A DNA stretch of 64,000 nt, from positions 72,827,947-72,891,946 of the forward strand of contig OX336391.1 in the NCBI GenBank assembly GCA_946902985.2. The letters are read 5' to 3'. A program made the translations under genes and the position numbers. This document shows, one piece after another, positions 22,950 to 36,723 of the stretch. How positions within the stretch are numbered: the stretch's first letter is position 1; each line of letters begins with the position of its first letter. Origin of the DNA: Meconema thalassinum. Its lineage: Eukaryota; Arthropoda; Insecta; Orthoptera; Tettigoniidae. Under the pieces are notes generated by a model. That model was not told the origin of the DNA, made no database searches, and saw only the letters and a list, made by a program, of their open reading frames with translations.

Positions 22950-24388
22950 TCTAACCAATGTGTACGTCTCCACAAGTCCTGTCTACCCAATGTGTACTTC
23001 TCTACTAGTCCGGTCTACCCAATGTGTACTTCACTACTAGTCCTGTCTACCCAATGTGTACTTCTCCAGAAGTCCTGCTTACCCAATGTGTACGTCTCCA
23101 CAAGTCCTGTCTACCCAATGTGTACTTCTCTACTAGTCCGGTCTACCCAATGTGTACTTCTCTACTAGTCCTGTCTACCCAATGTGTACTTCTCTACAAG
23201 TCCTGTCTACCCAATGTGTACTTCTCTACAAGTCCTGTCTACCCAATGTGTACTTCTTTACAAGTCCTGTCTACCCAATGTGTACTTCTCTACTAGTCCT
23301 GTCTACCCAATGTGTACTTCTCTACAAGTCCTGTCTACCCAATGTGTACGTCTCCAGAAGTCCTACTTACCCAATGTGTACGTCTCCACAAGTCCTGTCT
23401 ACCCAATGTGTACTTCTCTACTAGTCCGGTCTACCCAATGTGTACTTCTCTACTAGTCCTGTCTACCCAATGTGTACTTCTCTACAAGACCTGTCTACCC
23501 AATGTGTACGTCTCCAGAAGTCCTGCTTACCAAATGTGTACGTCTCCACAAGTCCTGTCTACCCAATGTGTACTTCTCTACTAGTCCGGTCTACCCAATG
23601 TGTACTTCTCTACTAGTCCTGTCTACCCAATGTGTACTTCTCTACAAGTCCTGTCTACCCAATGTGTACTTCTCTACAAGTCCTGTCTAACCAATGTGTA
23701 CGTCTCCACAAGTCCTGTCTACCCAATGTGTACATCTCTACAAGTCCTGTCTACCCTACGTGTACTTCTCTACAAGTCCTGTCTACCCAATGTGTACTTC
23801 TCTACAAGTCCTGTCTACCCAATGTGTACTTCTCTACAAGTCCTGTCTACCCAATGTGTACTTCTCTACTAGTCCTGTCTACCCAATGTGTACTTCTCTA
23901 CAAGTCCTGTCTACCCAATGTGTACTTCTCTACTAGTCCTGTCTACCCTACGTGTACTTTTCTACAAGTCCTGTCTACCCAATGTGTACTTCTCTACAAG
24001 TCCTGTCTACCCAATGTGTACTTCTCTACAAGTCCTGTCTACCCGACGTGTACTTCTCTACAAGTCCTGTCTACCCAATGTGTACTTCTCTACAAGTCCT
24101 GTCTACCCAATGTGTACTTCTCTACAAGTCCTGTCTACCCAATGTGTACTTCTCTACTAGTCCTGTCTACCCAATGTGTACGTCTCCTAAGTCCTGTCTA
24201 CCCAATGTGTACTTCTCTACAAGTCCTGTCTACCCAATGTGTACGTCTCCAGAAGTCCTGCTTACCCAATGTGTACGTCTCCACAAGTCCTGTCTACCCA
24301 ATGTGTACTTCTCTACTAGTCCTGTCTACCCAATGTGTACTTCTCTACAAGTCCTGTCTACCCAATGTGTACTTCTCTACAAGTCCTG
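22950..24388 (+). repeat. Higher-order unit of 1439 bp (45 monomers), copy D2
   Basis: It matches the preceding unit at offsets of 1375, 1407 and 1439 bp, stepping by single monomers, which shows two one-monomer indels between the copies. The class J monomers are exactly 1439 bp apart (22749 and 24188). A third unit starts at 24389. Confidence 0.8.
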
Positions 24389-25582
24389 TCTAACCAATGT
24401 GTACGTCTCCACAAGTCCTGTCTACCCAATGTGTACTTCTCTACTAGTCCGGTCTACCCAATGTGTACTTCTCTACTAGTCCTGTCTACCCAATGTGTAC
24501 TTCTCCAGAAGTCCTGCTTACCCAATGTGTACGTCTCCACAAGTCCTGTCTACCCAATGTGTACTTCTCTACTAGTCCGGTCTACCCAATGTGTACTTCT
24601 CTACTAGTCCTGTCTATCCAATGTGTACTTCTCTACAAGTCCTGTCTACCCAATGTGTACTTCTCTACAAGTCCTGTCTACCCAATGTGTACTTCTCTAC
24701 AAGTCCTGTCTACCCAATGTGTACTTCTTTACAAGTCCTGTCTACCCAATGTGTACTTCTCTACTAGTCCTGTCTACCCAATGTGTACTTCTCTACAAGT
24801 CCTGTCTACCCAATGTGTACGTCTCCAGAAGTCCTGTCTACCCAATGTGTACTTCTCTACTAGTCCGGTCTACCCAAAGTGTACTTCTCTACTAGTCCTG
24901 TCTACCCAATGTGTACTTCTCTACAAGTCCTGTCTACCCAATGTGTACGTCTCCAGAAGTCCTGCTTACCCAATGTGTACGTCTCCACAAGTCCTGTCTA
25001 CCCAATGTGTACTTCTCTACTAGTCCGGTCTACCCAATGTGTACTTCTCTACTAGTCCTGTCTACCCAATGTGTACTCCTCTACAAGTCCTGTCTACCCA
25101 ATGTGTACTTCTCTACTAGTCCTGTCTACCCAATGTGTACTTCCCTACAAGTCCTGTCTACCCAATGTGTACTTCTCTACAAGTCCTGTCTACCCTACGT
25201 GTACTTCACTACAAGTCCTCTCTACCCAATGTGTACTTCTCTACAAGTCCTGCCTACCCAATCTGTACTTCTTTACAAGTACTGCCTACCCAAAGAGTTT
25301 TTCACTACATGTCTTGCCTATCCAATGTGTACTTTTCTACAAGTCCTGCCTACCCAATGTGTACTTCTCTACAAGTCCTGTCTACCCTACGTGTACTTCT
25401 CTACAAGTCCTGTCTACCCAATGTGTACGTCTCCAGAAGTCCTGCTTACCCAATGTGTACGTCTCCACAAGTCCTGTCTACCCAATGTGTACTTCTCTAC
25501 TAGTCCTGTCTACCCAATGTGTAATTCTCTACAAGTCCTGTCTACCCAATGTGTACTTCTCTACAAGTCCTGTCTAACCAAT

Positions 25583-26812
25583 GTGTACGTCTCCACAAGT
25601 CCTGTCTACCCAATGTGTACTTCTCTACTAGTCCGGTCTACCCAATGTGTACTTCTCTACTAGTCCTGTCTACCCAATGTGTACTACTCCAGAAGTCCTG
25701 CTTACCCAATGTGTACGTCTCCACAAGTCCTGTCTACCCAATGTGTACTTCTTTACAAGTACTGCCTACCCAAAGTGTTTTTCACTACATGTCTTGCCTA
25801 TCCAATGTGTACTTCTCTACAAGTCCTGCCTACCCAATATGTACTTCTCTAAGAGTCCTGTCTACCCTACGTGTACTTCTCTACAAGTCCTGTCTACCCA
25901 ATGTGTACGTCTCCAGAAGTCCTGCTTACCCAATGTGTACGTCTCCACAAGTCCTGTCTACCCAATGTGTACTTCTCTACTAGTCCTGTCTACCCAATGT
26001 GTACTTCTCCACAAGTCCTGTCTACCCAATGTGTACTTCTCTACAAGTCCTGTCTAACCAATGTGTACGTCTCCACAAGTCCTGTCTACCCAATGTGTAC
26101 TTCTCTACTAGTCCGGTCTACCCAATGTGTACTTCTCTACTAGTCCTGTCTACCCAATGTGTACTTCTCCAGAAGTCCTGCTTACCCAATGTGTACGTCT
26201 CCACAAGTCCTCTCTACCCAATGTGTACTTCTCTACTAGTCCGGTCTACCCAATGTGTACTTCTCTACTAGTCCTGTCTACCAAATGTGTACTTCTCTAC
26301 AAGTCCTGTCTACCCAATGTGTACTTCTCTACAAGTCCTGTCTACCCAATGTGTACTTCTTTACAAGTCCTGTCTACCCAATGTGTACTTCTCTACTAGT
26401 CCTGTCTACCCAATGTGTACTTCTCTACAAGTCCTGTCTACCCAATGTGTACGTCTCCAGAAGTCCTGCTTACCCAATGTGTACGTCTCCACAAGTCCTG
26501 TCTACCCTATGTGTACTTCTCTACTAGTCCGGTCTACCCAATGTGTACTTCTCTACTAGTCCTGTCTAACCAATGTGTACTTCTCTACAAGTCCTGTCTA
26601 CCCAATGTGTACGTCTCCAGAAGTCCTGCTTACCCAATGTGTACGTCTCCACAAGTCTTGTCTACCCAATGTGTACTTCTCTACTAGTCCGGTCTACCCA
26701 ATGTGTACTTCTCTACTAGTCCTGTATACCCAATGTGTACTTCTCTACAAGTCCTGTCTACCCAATGTGTACTTCTCTACAAGTCCTGTCTAACCAATGT
26801 GTACGTCTCCAC
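25583..26812 (+). repeat. Duplicated segment E, left copy (offset 1504 bp)
   Basis: It matches 27087-28316 at 47 monomers. Both contain the hybrid diverged block (25731 and 27235), then a core block (26053 and 27557), then the GTATACCC monomer (26725 and 28229). Private changes include TACTCCAGAAG near 25684 and CTAAGAGTCC near 25850. Confidence 0.85.
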
Positions 26813-27086
26813 AAGTACTGTCTACCCAATGTGTACTTCCCTACAAGTCCTGTCTACCCTACGTGTACTTCACTACAAGTCCTCTCTACCCAATGTGTAC
26901 TTCTCTACAAGTCCTGCCTACCCAATCTGTACTTCTTTACAAGTACTGCCTACCCAAAGAGTTTATCACTACATGTCTTGCCTATCCAATGTGTACTTCT
27001 CTACAAGTCCTGCCTACCCAATGTGTACTTCTCTACAAGTCCTGTCTACCCTACGTGTACTTCTCTACAAGTCCTGTCTACCCAAT

Positions 27087-28316
27087 GTGTACGTCTCCAC
27101 AAGTCCTGTCTACCCAATGTGTACTTCTCTACTAGAGCGGTCTACCCAATGTGTACTTCTCTACTAGTCCTGTCTACCCAATGTGTACTTCTCCAGAAGT
27201 CCTGCTTACCCAATGTGTACGTCTCCACAAGTCCTGTCTACCCAATGTGTACTTCTTTACAAGTACTGCCTACCCAAAGTGTTTTTCACTACATGTCTTG
27301 CCTATCCAATGTGTACTTCTCTACAAGTCATGCCTACCCAATGTGTACTTCTATACAAGTCCTGTCTACCCTACGTGTACTTCTCTACTATTCCTGTCTA
27401 CCCAATGTGTACGTCTCCAGAAGTCCTGCTTACCCAATGTGTACGTCTCCACAAGTCCTGTCTACCCAATGTGTACTTCTCTACTAGTCCTGTCTACCCA
27501 ATGTGTACTTCTCCACAAGTCCTGTCTACCCAATGTGTACTTCTCTACAAGTCCTGTCTAACCAATGTGTACGTCTCCACAAGTCCTGTCTACCCAATGT
27601 GTACTTCTCTACTAGTCCGGTCTACCCAATGTGTACTTCTCTACTAGTCCTGTCTACCCAATGTGTACTTCTCCAGAAGTCCTGCTTACCCAATGTGTAC
27701 GTCTCCACAAGTCCTCTCTACCCAATGTGTACTTCACTACTAGTCCGGTCTACCCAATGTGTACTTCTCTACTAGTCCTGTCTACCAAATGTGTACTTCT
27801 CTACAAGTCCTGTCTACCCAATGTGTACTTCTCTACAAGTCCTGTCTACCCAATGTGTACTTCTTTACAAGTCCTGTCTACCCAATGTGTACTTCTCTAC
27901 TAGTCCTGTCTACCCAATGTGTACTTCTCTACAAGTCCTGTCTACCCAATGTGTACGTCTCCAGAAGTCCTGCTTACCCAATGTGTACGTCTCCACAAGT
28001 CCTGTCTACCCGATGTGTACTTCTCTACTAGTCCGGTCTACCCAATGTGTACTTCTCTACTAGTCCTGTCTACCCAATGTGTACTTCTCTACAAGTCCTG
28101 TCTACCCAATGTGTACGTCTCCAGAAGTCCTGCTTACCCAATGTGTACGTCTCCACAAGTCCTGTCTACCCAATGTGTACTTCTCTACTAGTCCGGTCTA
28201 CCCAATGTGTACTTCTCTACTAGTCCTGTATACCCAATGTGTACTTCTCTACAAGTCCTGTCTACCCAATGTGTACTTCTCTACAAGTCCTGTCTAACCA
28301 ATGTGTACGTCTCCAC
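27087..28316 (+). repeat. Duplicated segment E, right copy
   Basis: Counterpart of 25583-26812. It is also the left end of the 3358-bp duplication F. It carries CTAGAGCGG near 27134, CTACTATTCC near 27388 and AAGTCATGCC near 27327 as private changes. Confidence 0.85.
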
Positions 28317-30917
28317 TAGTCCTGTCTACCCAATGTGTACTTCTCTACAAGTCCTGTCTACCCTACGTGTACTTCTCTACAAGTCCTGTCTACCCAATGT
28401 GTACTTCTCTACAAGTCCTGTCTACCCAATGTGTACTTCTCTACAAGTCCTGTCTACCCAATGTGTAATTCCCTACTAGTCCTGTCTACCCAATGTGTAC
28501 TTCTCTACAAGTCCTGTCTACCCAATGTGTACTTCTCTACTAGTCCTGTCTAACCTACGTGTACTTCTCTACAAGTCCTGTCTACCCAATGTGTACTTCT
28601 CTACAAGTCCTGTCTACCCAATGTGTACTTCTCTACAAGTCCTGTCTACCCGACGTGTACTTCTCTACAAGTCCTGTCTACCCAATGTGTACTTCTCTAC
28701 AAGTCCTGTCTACCCAATGTGTACTTCTCTACAAGTCCTGTCTATCCAATGTGTACTTCTCTACTAGTCCTGTCTACCCAATGTGTACGTCTACTAAGTC
28801 CTGTCTACCCAATGTGTACTTCTCTACAAGTCCTGTCTACCCAATGTGTACGTCTCCAGAAGTCCTGCTTACCCAATGTGTACGTCTCCACAAGTCCTGT
28901 CTACCCAATGTGTACTTCTCTACTAGTCCTGTCTACCCAATGTGTACTTCTCTACAAGTCCTGTCTACCCAATGTGTACTTCTCTACAAGTCCTGTCTAA
29001 CCAATGTGTACGTCTCCACAAGTCCTGTCTACCCAATGTGTACTTCTCTACTAGTCCGGTCTACCCAATGTGTACTTCTCTACTAGTCCTGTCTACCCAA
29101 TGTGTACTTCTCCAGAAGTCCTGCTTACCCAATGTGTACGTCTCCACAAGTCCTGTCTACCCAATGTGTACTTCTCTACTAGTCCGGTCTACCCAATGTG
29201 TACTTCTCTACTAGTCCTGTCTACCCAATGTGTACTTCTCTACAAGTCCTGTCTACCCAATGTGTACTTCTCTACAAGTCCTGTCTACCCAATGTGTACT
29301 TCTTTACAAGTCCTGTCTACCCAATGTGTACTTCTCTACTTGTCCTGTCTACCCAATGTGTACTTCTCTACAAGTCCTGTCTACCCAATGTGTACGTCTC
29401 CAGAAGTCCTGCTTACCCAATGTGTACGTCTCCACAAGTCCTGTCTACCCAATGTGTACTTCTCTACTAGTCCGGTCTACCCAATGTGTACTTCTCTACT
29501 AGTCCTGTCTACCCTATGTGTACTTCTCTACAAGTCCTGTCTACCCAATGTGTACGTCTCCAGAAGTCCTGCTTACCCAATGTGTACGTCTCCACAAGTC
29601 CTGTCTACCCAATGTGTACTTCTCTACTAGTCCGGTCTACCCAATGTGTACTTCTCTACTAGTCCTGTCTACCCAATGTGTACTTCTCTACAAGTCCTGT
29701 CTACCCAATGTGTACTTCTCTACAAGTCCTGTCTAACCAATGTGTACGTCTCCACAAGTCCTGTCTACCCAATGTGTACTTCTCTACAAGTCCTGTCTAC
29801 CCTACGTGTACTTCTCTACAAGTCCTGTCTACCCAATGTGTACTTCTCTACAAGTCCTGTCTACCCAATGTGTACTTCTCTACAAGTCCTGTCTACCCAA
29901 TGTGTACTTCTCTACTAGTCCTGTCTACCCAATGTGTACTTCTCTACAAGTCCTGTCTACCCAATGTGTACTTCTCTACTAGTCCTGTCTACCCTACGTG
30001 TACTTTTCTACAAGTCCTGTCTACCCAATGTGTACTTCTCTACAAGTCCTGTCTACCCAATGTGTACTTCTCTACAAGTCCTGTCTACCCAATGTGTACT
30101 TCTCTACAAGTCCTGTCTACCCGACGTGTACTTCTCTACAAGTCCTGTCTACCCAATGTGTACTTCTCTACAAGTCCTGTCTACCCAATGTGTACTGCTC
30201 TACAAGTCCTGTCTACCCAATGTGTACTTCTCAACTAGTCCTGTCTACCCAATGTGTACGTCTCCTAAGTCCTGTCTACCCAATGTGTACTTCTCTACAA
30301 GTCCTGTCTACGCAATGTGTACGTCTCCAGAAGTCCTGCTTACCCAATGTGTACGTCTCCACAAGTCCTGTCTACCCAATGTGTACTTCTCTACTAGTCC
30401 TGTCTACCCAATGTGTACTTCTCTACAAGTCCTGTCTACCCAATGTGTACTTCTCTACAAGTCCTGTCTAACCAATGTGTACGTCTCCACAAGTCCTGTC
30501 TACCCAATGTGTACTTCTCTACTAGTCCGGTCTACCCAATGTGTACTTCTCTACTAGTCCTGTCTACCCAATGTGTACTTCTCCAGAAGTCCTGCTTACC
30601 CAATGTGTACGTCTCCACAAGTCCTGTCTACCCAATGTGTACTTCTCTACTAGTCCGGTCTACCCAATGTGTACTTCTCTACTAGTCCTGTCTACCCAAT
30701 GTGTACTTCTCTACAAGTCCTGTCTACCCAATGTGTACTTCTCTACAAGTCCTGTCTACCCAATGTGTACTTCTTTACAAGTCCTGTCTACCCAATGTGT
30801 ACTTCTCTACTAGTCCTGTCTACCCAATGTGTACTTCTCTACAAGTCCTGTCTACCCAATGTGTACTTCTCTACAAGTCCTGTCTACCCAATGTGTACGT
30901 CTCCAGAAGTCCTGCTT
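27560..30917 (+). repeat. 3358-bp tandem duplication F, copy 1
   Basis: The offset to copy 2 is 3358 bp (105 monomers, two of class J). The only difference noticed is at 28793 (A) against 32151 (C), inside a class J monomer. Rare variants shared at this offset include TTCACTACTAG (27733 and 31091), CCCGATGTG, TGTAATTCCC, GTCTAACCTACG and CTACTTGTCC. Inside the unit, core blocks at 28996 and 30467 are 1471 bp apart, so F is a dimer of a shorter higher-order unit plus extra monomers. Confidence 0.92.
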
Positions 30918-33900
30918 ACCCAATGTGTACGTCTCCACAAGTCCTGTCTACCCAATGTGTACTTCTCTACTAGTCCGGTCTACCCAATGTGTACTTCTCT
31001 ACTAGTCCTGTCTACCCAATGTGTACTTCTCCAGAAGTCCTGCTTACCCAATGTGTACGTCTCCACAAGTCCTCTCTACCCAATGTGTACTTCACTACTA
31101 GTCCGGTCTACCCAATGTGTACTTCTCTACTAGTCCTGTCTACCAAATGTGTACTTCTCTACAAGTCCTGTCTACCCAATGTGTACTTCTCTACAAGTCC
31201 TGTCTACCCAATGTGTACTTCTTTACAAGTCCTGTCTACCCAATGTGTACTTCTCTACTAGTCCTGTCTACCCAATGTGTACTTCTCTACAAGTCCTGTC
31301 TACCCAATGTGTACGTCTCCAGAAGTCCTGCTTACCCAATGTGTACGTCTCCACAAGTCCTGTCTACCCGATGTGTACTTCTCTACTAGTCCGGTCTACC
31401 CAATGTGTACTTCTCTACTAGTCCTGTCTACCCAATGTGTACTTCTCTACAAGTCCTGTCTACCCAATGTGTACGTCTCCAGAAGTCCTGCTTACCCAAT
31501 GTGTACGTCTCCACAAGTCCTGTCTACCCAATGTGTACTTCTCTACTAGTCCGGTCTACCCAATGTGTACTTCTCTACTAGTCCTGTATACCCAATGTGT
31601 ACTTCTCTACAAGTCCTGTCTACCCAATGTGTACTTCTCTACAAGTCCTGTCTAACCAATGTGTACGTCTCCACTAGTCCTGTCTACCCAATGTGTACTT
31701 CTCTACAAGTCCTGTCTACCCTACGTGTACTTCTCTACAAGTCCTGTCTACCCAATGTGTACTTCTCTACAAGTCCTGTCTACCCAATGTGTACTTCTCT
31801 ACAAGTCCTGTCTACCCAATGTGTAATTCCCTACTAGTCCTGTCTACCCAATGTGTACTTCTCTACAAGTCCTGTCTACCCAATGTGTACTTCTCTACTA
31901 GTCCTGTCTAACCTACGTGTACTTCTCTACAAGTCCTGTCTACCCAATGTGTACTTCTCTACAAGTCCTGTCTACCCAATGTGTACTTCTCTACAAGTCC
32001 TGTCTACCCGACGTGTACTTCTCTACAAGTCCTGTCTACCCAATGTGTACTTCTCTACAAGTCCTGTCTACCCAATGTGTACTTCTCTACAAGTCCTGTC
32101 TATCCAATGTGTACTTCTCTACTAGTCCTGTCTACCCAATGTGTACGTCTCCTAAGTCCTGTCTACCCAATGTGTACTTCTCTACAAGTCCTGTCTACCC
32201 AATGTGTACGTCTCCAGAAGTCCTGCTTACCCAATGTGTACGTCTCCACAAGTCCTGTCTACCCAATGTGTACTTCTCTACTAGTCCTGTCTACCCAATG
32301 TGTACTTCTCTACAAGTCCTGTCTACCCAATGTGTACTTCTCTACAAGTCCTGTCTAACCAATGTGTACGTCTCCACAAGTCCTGTCTACCCAATGTGTA
32401 CTTCTCTACTAGTCCGGTCTACCCAATGTGTACTTCTCTACTAGTCCTGTCTACCCAATGTGTACTTCTCCAGAAGTCCTGCTTACCCAATGTGTACGTC
32501 TCCACAAGTCCTGTCTACCCAATGTGTACTTCTCTACTAGTCCGGTCTACCCAATGTGTACTTCTCTACTAGTCCTGTCTACCCAATGTGTACTTCTCTA
32601 CAAGTCCTGTCTACCCAATGTGTACTTCTCTACAAGTCCTGTCTACCCAATGTGTACTTCTTTACAAGTCCTGTCTACCCAATGTGTACTTCTCTACTTG
32701 TCCTGTCTACCCAATGTGTACTTCTCTACAAGTCCTGTCTACCCAATGTGTACGTCTCCAGAAGTCCTGCTTACCCAATGTGTACGTCTCCACAAGTCCT
32801 GTCTACCCAATGTGTACTTCTCTACTAGTCCGGTCTACCCAATGTGTACTTCTCTACTAGTCCTGTCTACCCTATGTGTACTTCTCTACAAGTCCTGTCT
32901 ACCCAATGTGTACGTCTCCAGAAGTCCTGCTTACCCAATGTGTACGTCTCCACAAGTCCTGTCTACCCAATGTGTACTTCTCTACTAGTCCGGTCTACCC
33001 AATGTGTACTTCTCTACTAGTCCTGTCTACCCAATGTGTACTTCTCTACAAGTCCTGTCTACCCAATGTGTACTTCTCTACAAGTCCTGTCTAACCAATG
33101 TGTACGTCTCCACAAGTCCTGTCTACCCAATGTGTACTTCTCTACAAGTCCTGTCTACCCTACGTGTACTTCTCTACAAGTCCTGTCTACCCAATGTGTA
33201 CTTCTCTACAAGTCCTGTCTACCCAATGTGTACTTCTCTACAAGTCCTGTCTACCCAATGTGTACTTCTCTACTAGTCCTGTCTACCCAATGTGTACTTC
33301 TCTACAAGTCCTGTCTACCCAATGTGTACTTCTCTACTAGTCCTGTCTACCCTACGTGTACTTTTCTACAAGTCCTGTCTACCCAATGTGTACTTCTCTA
33401 CAAGTCCTGTCTACCCAATGTGTACTTCTCTACAAGTCCTGTCTACCCAATGTGTACTTCTCTACAAGTCCTGTCTACCCGACGTGTACTTCTCTACAAG
33501 TCCTGTCTACCCAATGTGTACTTCTCTACAAGTCCTGTCTACCCAATGTGTACTGCTCTACAAGTCCTGTCTACCCAATGTGTACTTCTCAACTAGTCCT
33601 GTCTACCCAATGTGTACGTCTCCTAAGTCCTGTCTACCCAATGTGTACTTCTCTACAAGTCCTGTCTACGCAATGTGTACGTCTCCAGAAGTCCTGCTTA
33701 CCCAATGTGTACGTCTCCACAAGTCCTGTCTACCCAATGTGTACTTCTCTACTAGTCCTGTCTACCCAATGTGTACTTCTCTACAAGTCCTGTCTACCCA
33801 ATGTGTACTTCTCTACAAGTCCTGTCTAACCAATGTGTACGTCTCCACAAGTCCTGTCTACCCAATGTGTACTTCTCTACTAGTCCGGTCTACCCAATGT

Positions 33901-34377
33901 GTACTTCTCTACTAGTCCTGTCTACCCAATGTGTACTTCTCCAGAAGTCCTGCTTACCCAATGTGTACGTCTCCACAAGTCCTGTCTACCCAATGTGTAC
34001 TTCTCTACTAGTCCGGTCTACCCAATGTGTACTTCTCTACTAGTCCTGTCTACCCAATGTGTACTTCTCTACAAGTCCTGTCTACCCAATGTGTACTTCT
34101 CTACAAGTCCTGTCTACCCAATGTGTACTTCTTTACAAGTCCTGTCTACCCAATGTGTACTTCTCTACTAGTCCTGTCTACCCAATGTGTACTTCTCTAC
34201 AAGTCCTGTCTACCCAATGTGTACTTCTCTACAAGTCCTGTCTACCCAATGTGTACGTCTCCAGAAGTCCTGCTTACCCAATGTGTACGTCTCCACAAGT
34301 CCTGTCTACCCAATGTGTACTTCTCTACTAGTCCGGTCTACCCAATGTGTACTTCTCTACTAGTCCTGTCTACCCAA
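30918..34377 (+). repeat. 3358-bp tandem duplication F, copy 2
   Basis: Direct repeat of copy 1, running about 100 bp beyond one full period before the sequence changes at about 34378, where copy 1 has an E' monomer and this copy has a class A monomer. Its right part (about 33770-34680) is copied again at about 51240-52150 (offset 17467 bp). Confidence 0.92.
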
Positions 34378-34999
34378 TGTGTACTTCTCTACAAGTCCTG
34401 TCTACCCAATGTGTACTTCTCTACAAGTCCTGTCTAACCAATGTGTACGTCTCCGCAAGTCCTGTCTACCCAATGTGTACTTCTCTACAAGTCCTGTCTA
34501 CCCTACGTGTACTTCTCTACAAGTCCTGTCTACACAATGTGTACTTCTCTACAAGTCCTGTCTACCCTATGTGTACTTCTCTACAAGTCCTGTCTACCCA
34601 ATGTGTACTTCTCTACTAGTCCTGTCTACCCAATGTGTACTTCTCTACAAGTCCTGTCTACCCAATGTGTACTTCTCTACTAGTCCTGTCTACCCTACGT
34701 GTACTTCTCTACAAGTCCTGTCTACCCAATGTGTACTTCTCTACAAGTCCTGTCTACCCAATGTGTACTTCTCTACAAGTCCTGTCTACCCTACGTGTAC
34801 TTCTGTACAAGTCCTGTCTACCCTACGTGTACTTCTGTACAAGTCCTGTCTACCCAATGTGTACTTCTCTACAAGTCCTGTCTACCCAATGTGTACTTCT
34901 CTACAAGTCCTGTCTACCCAATGTGTACGTCTCCACAAGTCCTGTCTACCAAATGTGTACTTCTCTACAAGTCCTGTCAACCCAATGTGTACTTCTCTA

Positions 35000-36723
35000 C
35001 AAGTCCTGTCTACCCAATGTGAACTCCTCTACAAGTCCTGTCTACCCAATGTGTACTTCTCTACTAGTCCTGTCTACCCAATGTGTACTTCACTACAAGT
35101 CCTGTCTACCCAATGTGTACTTCTCTACTAGTCCTGTCTACCCTACGTGTACTTCTCTACAAGTCCTGTCTAACCAATGTGTACTTCTCTACTAGTCCTG
35201 TCTACCCAATGTGTACTTCTCTACAAGTCCTGTCTACCCAATGTGTACTTCCCTACAAGTCCTGTCTACCCAATGTGTACTTCTCTACAAGTCCTGTCTA
35301 CCCTACGTGTACTTCACTACAAGTCCTCTCTACCCAATGTGTACTTCTCTACAAGTCCTGCCTACCCAATCTGTACTTCTTTACAAGTACTGCCTACCCA
35401 AAGAGTTTTTCACTACATGTCTTGCCTATCCAATGTGTACTTCTCTACAATTCCTGCCTACCCAATGTGTACTTCTCTACAAGTCCTGTCTACCCTACGT
35501 GTACTTCTCTACAAGTCCTGTCTACCCAATGTGTACGTCTCCAGAAGTCCTGCTTACCCAATGTGTACGTCTCCACAAGTCCTGTCTACCCAATGTGTAC
35601 TTCTCTACTAGTCCTGTCTACCCAATGTGTACTTCTCTACAAGTCCTGTCTACCCAATGTGTACTTCTCTACAAGTCCTGTCTACCCAATGTGTACGTCT
35701 CCAGAAGTCCTGCTTACCCAATGTGTACGTCTCCACAAGTCCTGTCTACCCAATGTGTACTTCTCTACTAGTCCGGTCTACCCAATGTGTACTTCTCTAC
35801 TAGTCCTGTCTACCCAATGTGTACTTCTCTACAAGTCCTGTCTACCCAATGTGTACTTCTCTACAAGTCCTGTCTAACCAATGTGTACGTCTCCACAAGT
35901 CCTGTCTACCCAATGTGTACTTCTCTACAAGTCCTGTCTACCCTACGTGTACTTCTCTACAAGTCCTGTCTACCCAATGTGTACTTCTCTACAAGTCCTG
36001 TCTACCCAATGTGTACTTCTCTACAAGTCCTGTCTACCCAATGTGTACTTCTCTACTAGTCCTGTCTACCCAATGTGTACTTCTCTACAAGTCCTGTCTA
36101 CCCAATGTGTACTTCTCTACTAGTCCTGTCTACCCTACGTGTACTTTTCTACAAGTCCTGTCTACCCAATGTGCACTTCTCTACAAGTCCTGTCTACCCA
36201 ATGTGTACTTCTCTACAAGTCCTGTCTACCCAATGTGTACTTCTCTACAAGTCCTGTCTACCCGACGTGTACTTCTCTACAAGTCCTGTCTACCCAATGT
36301 GTACTTCTCTACAAGTCCTGTCTACCCAATGTGTACTGCTCTACAAGTCCTGTCTACCCAATGTGTACTTCTCTACTAGTCCTGTCTACCCAATGTGTAC
36401 GTCTCCTAAGTCCTGTCTACCCAATGTGTACTTCTCTACAAGTCCTGTCTACGCAATGTGTACGTCTCCAGAAGTCCTGCTTACCCAATGTGTACGTCTC
36501 CACAAGTCCTGTCTACCCAATGTGTACTTCTCTACTAGTCCTGTCTACCCAATGTGTACTTCTCTACAAGTCCTGTCTACCCAATGTGTACTTCTCTACA
36601 AGTCCTGTCTAACCAATGTGTACGTCTCCACAAGTCCTGTCTACCCAATGTGTACTTCTCTACTAGTCCGGTCTACCCAATGTGTACTTCTCTACTAGTC
36701 CTGTCTACCCAATGTGTACTTCT
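35000..36723 (+). repeat. Source segment N of the superduplication
   Basis: It matches 49684-51407 at an offset of 14684 bp (459 monomers, four short), including the diverged block (35359 and 50043) and the class J monomer (36407 and 51091). This side has private GTGCACTTC at 36172 and CCCAATGTGCAC context not found on the other side. Confidence 0.85.
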
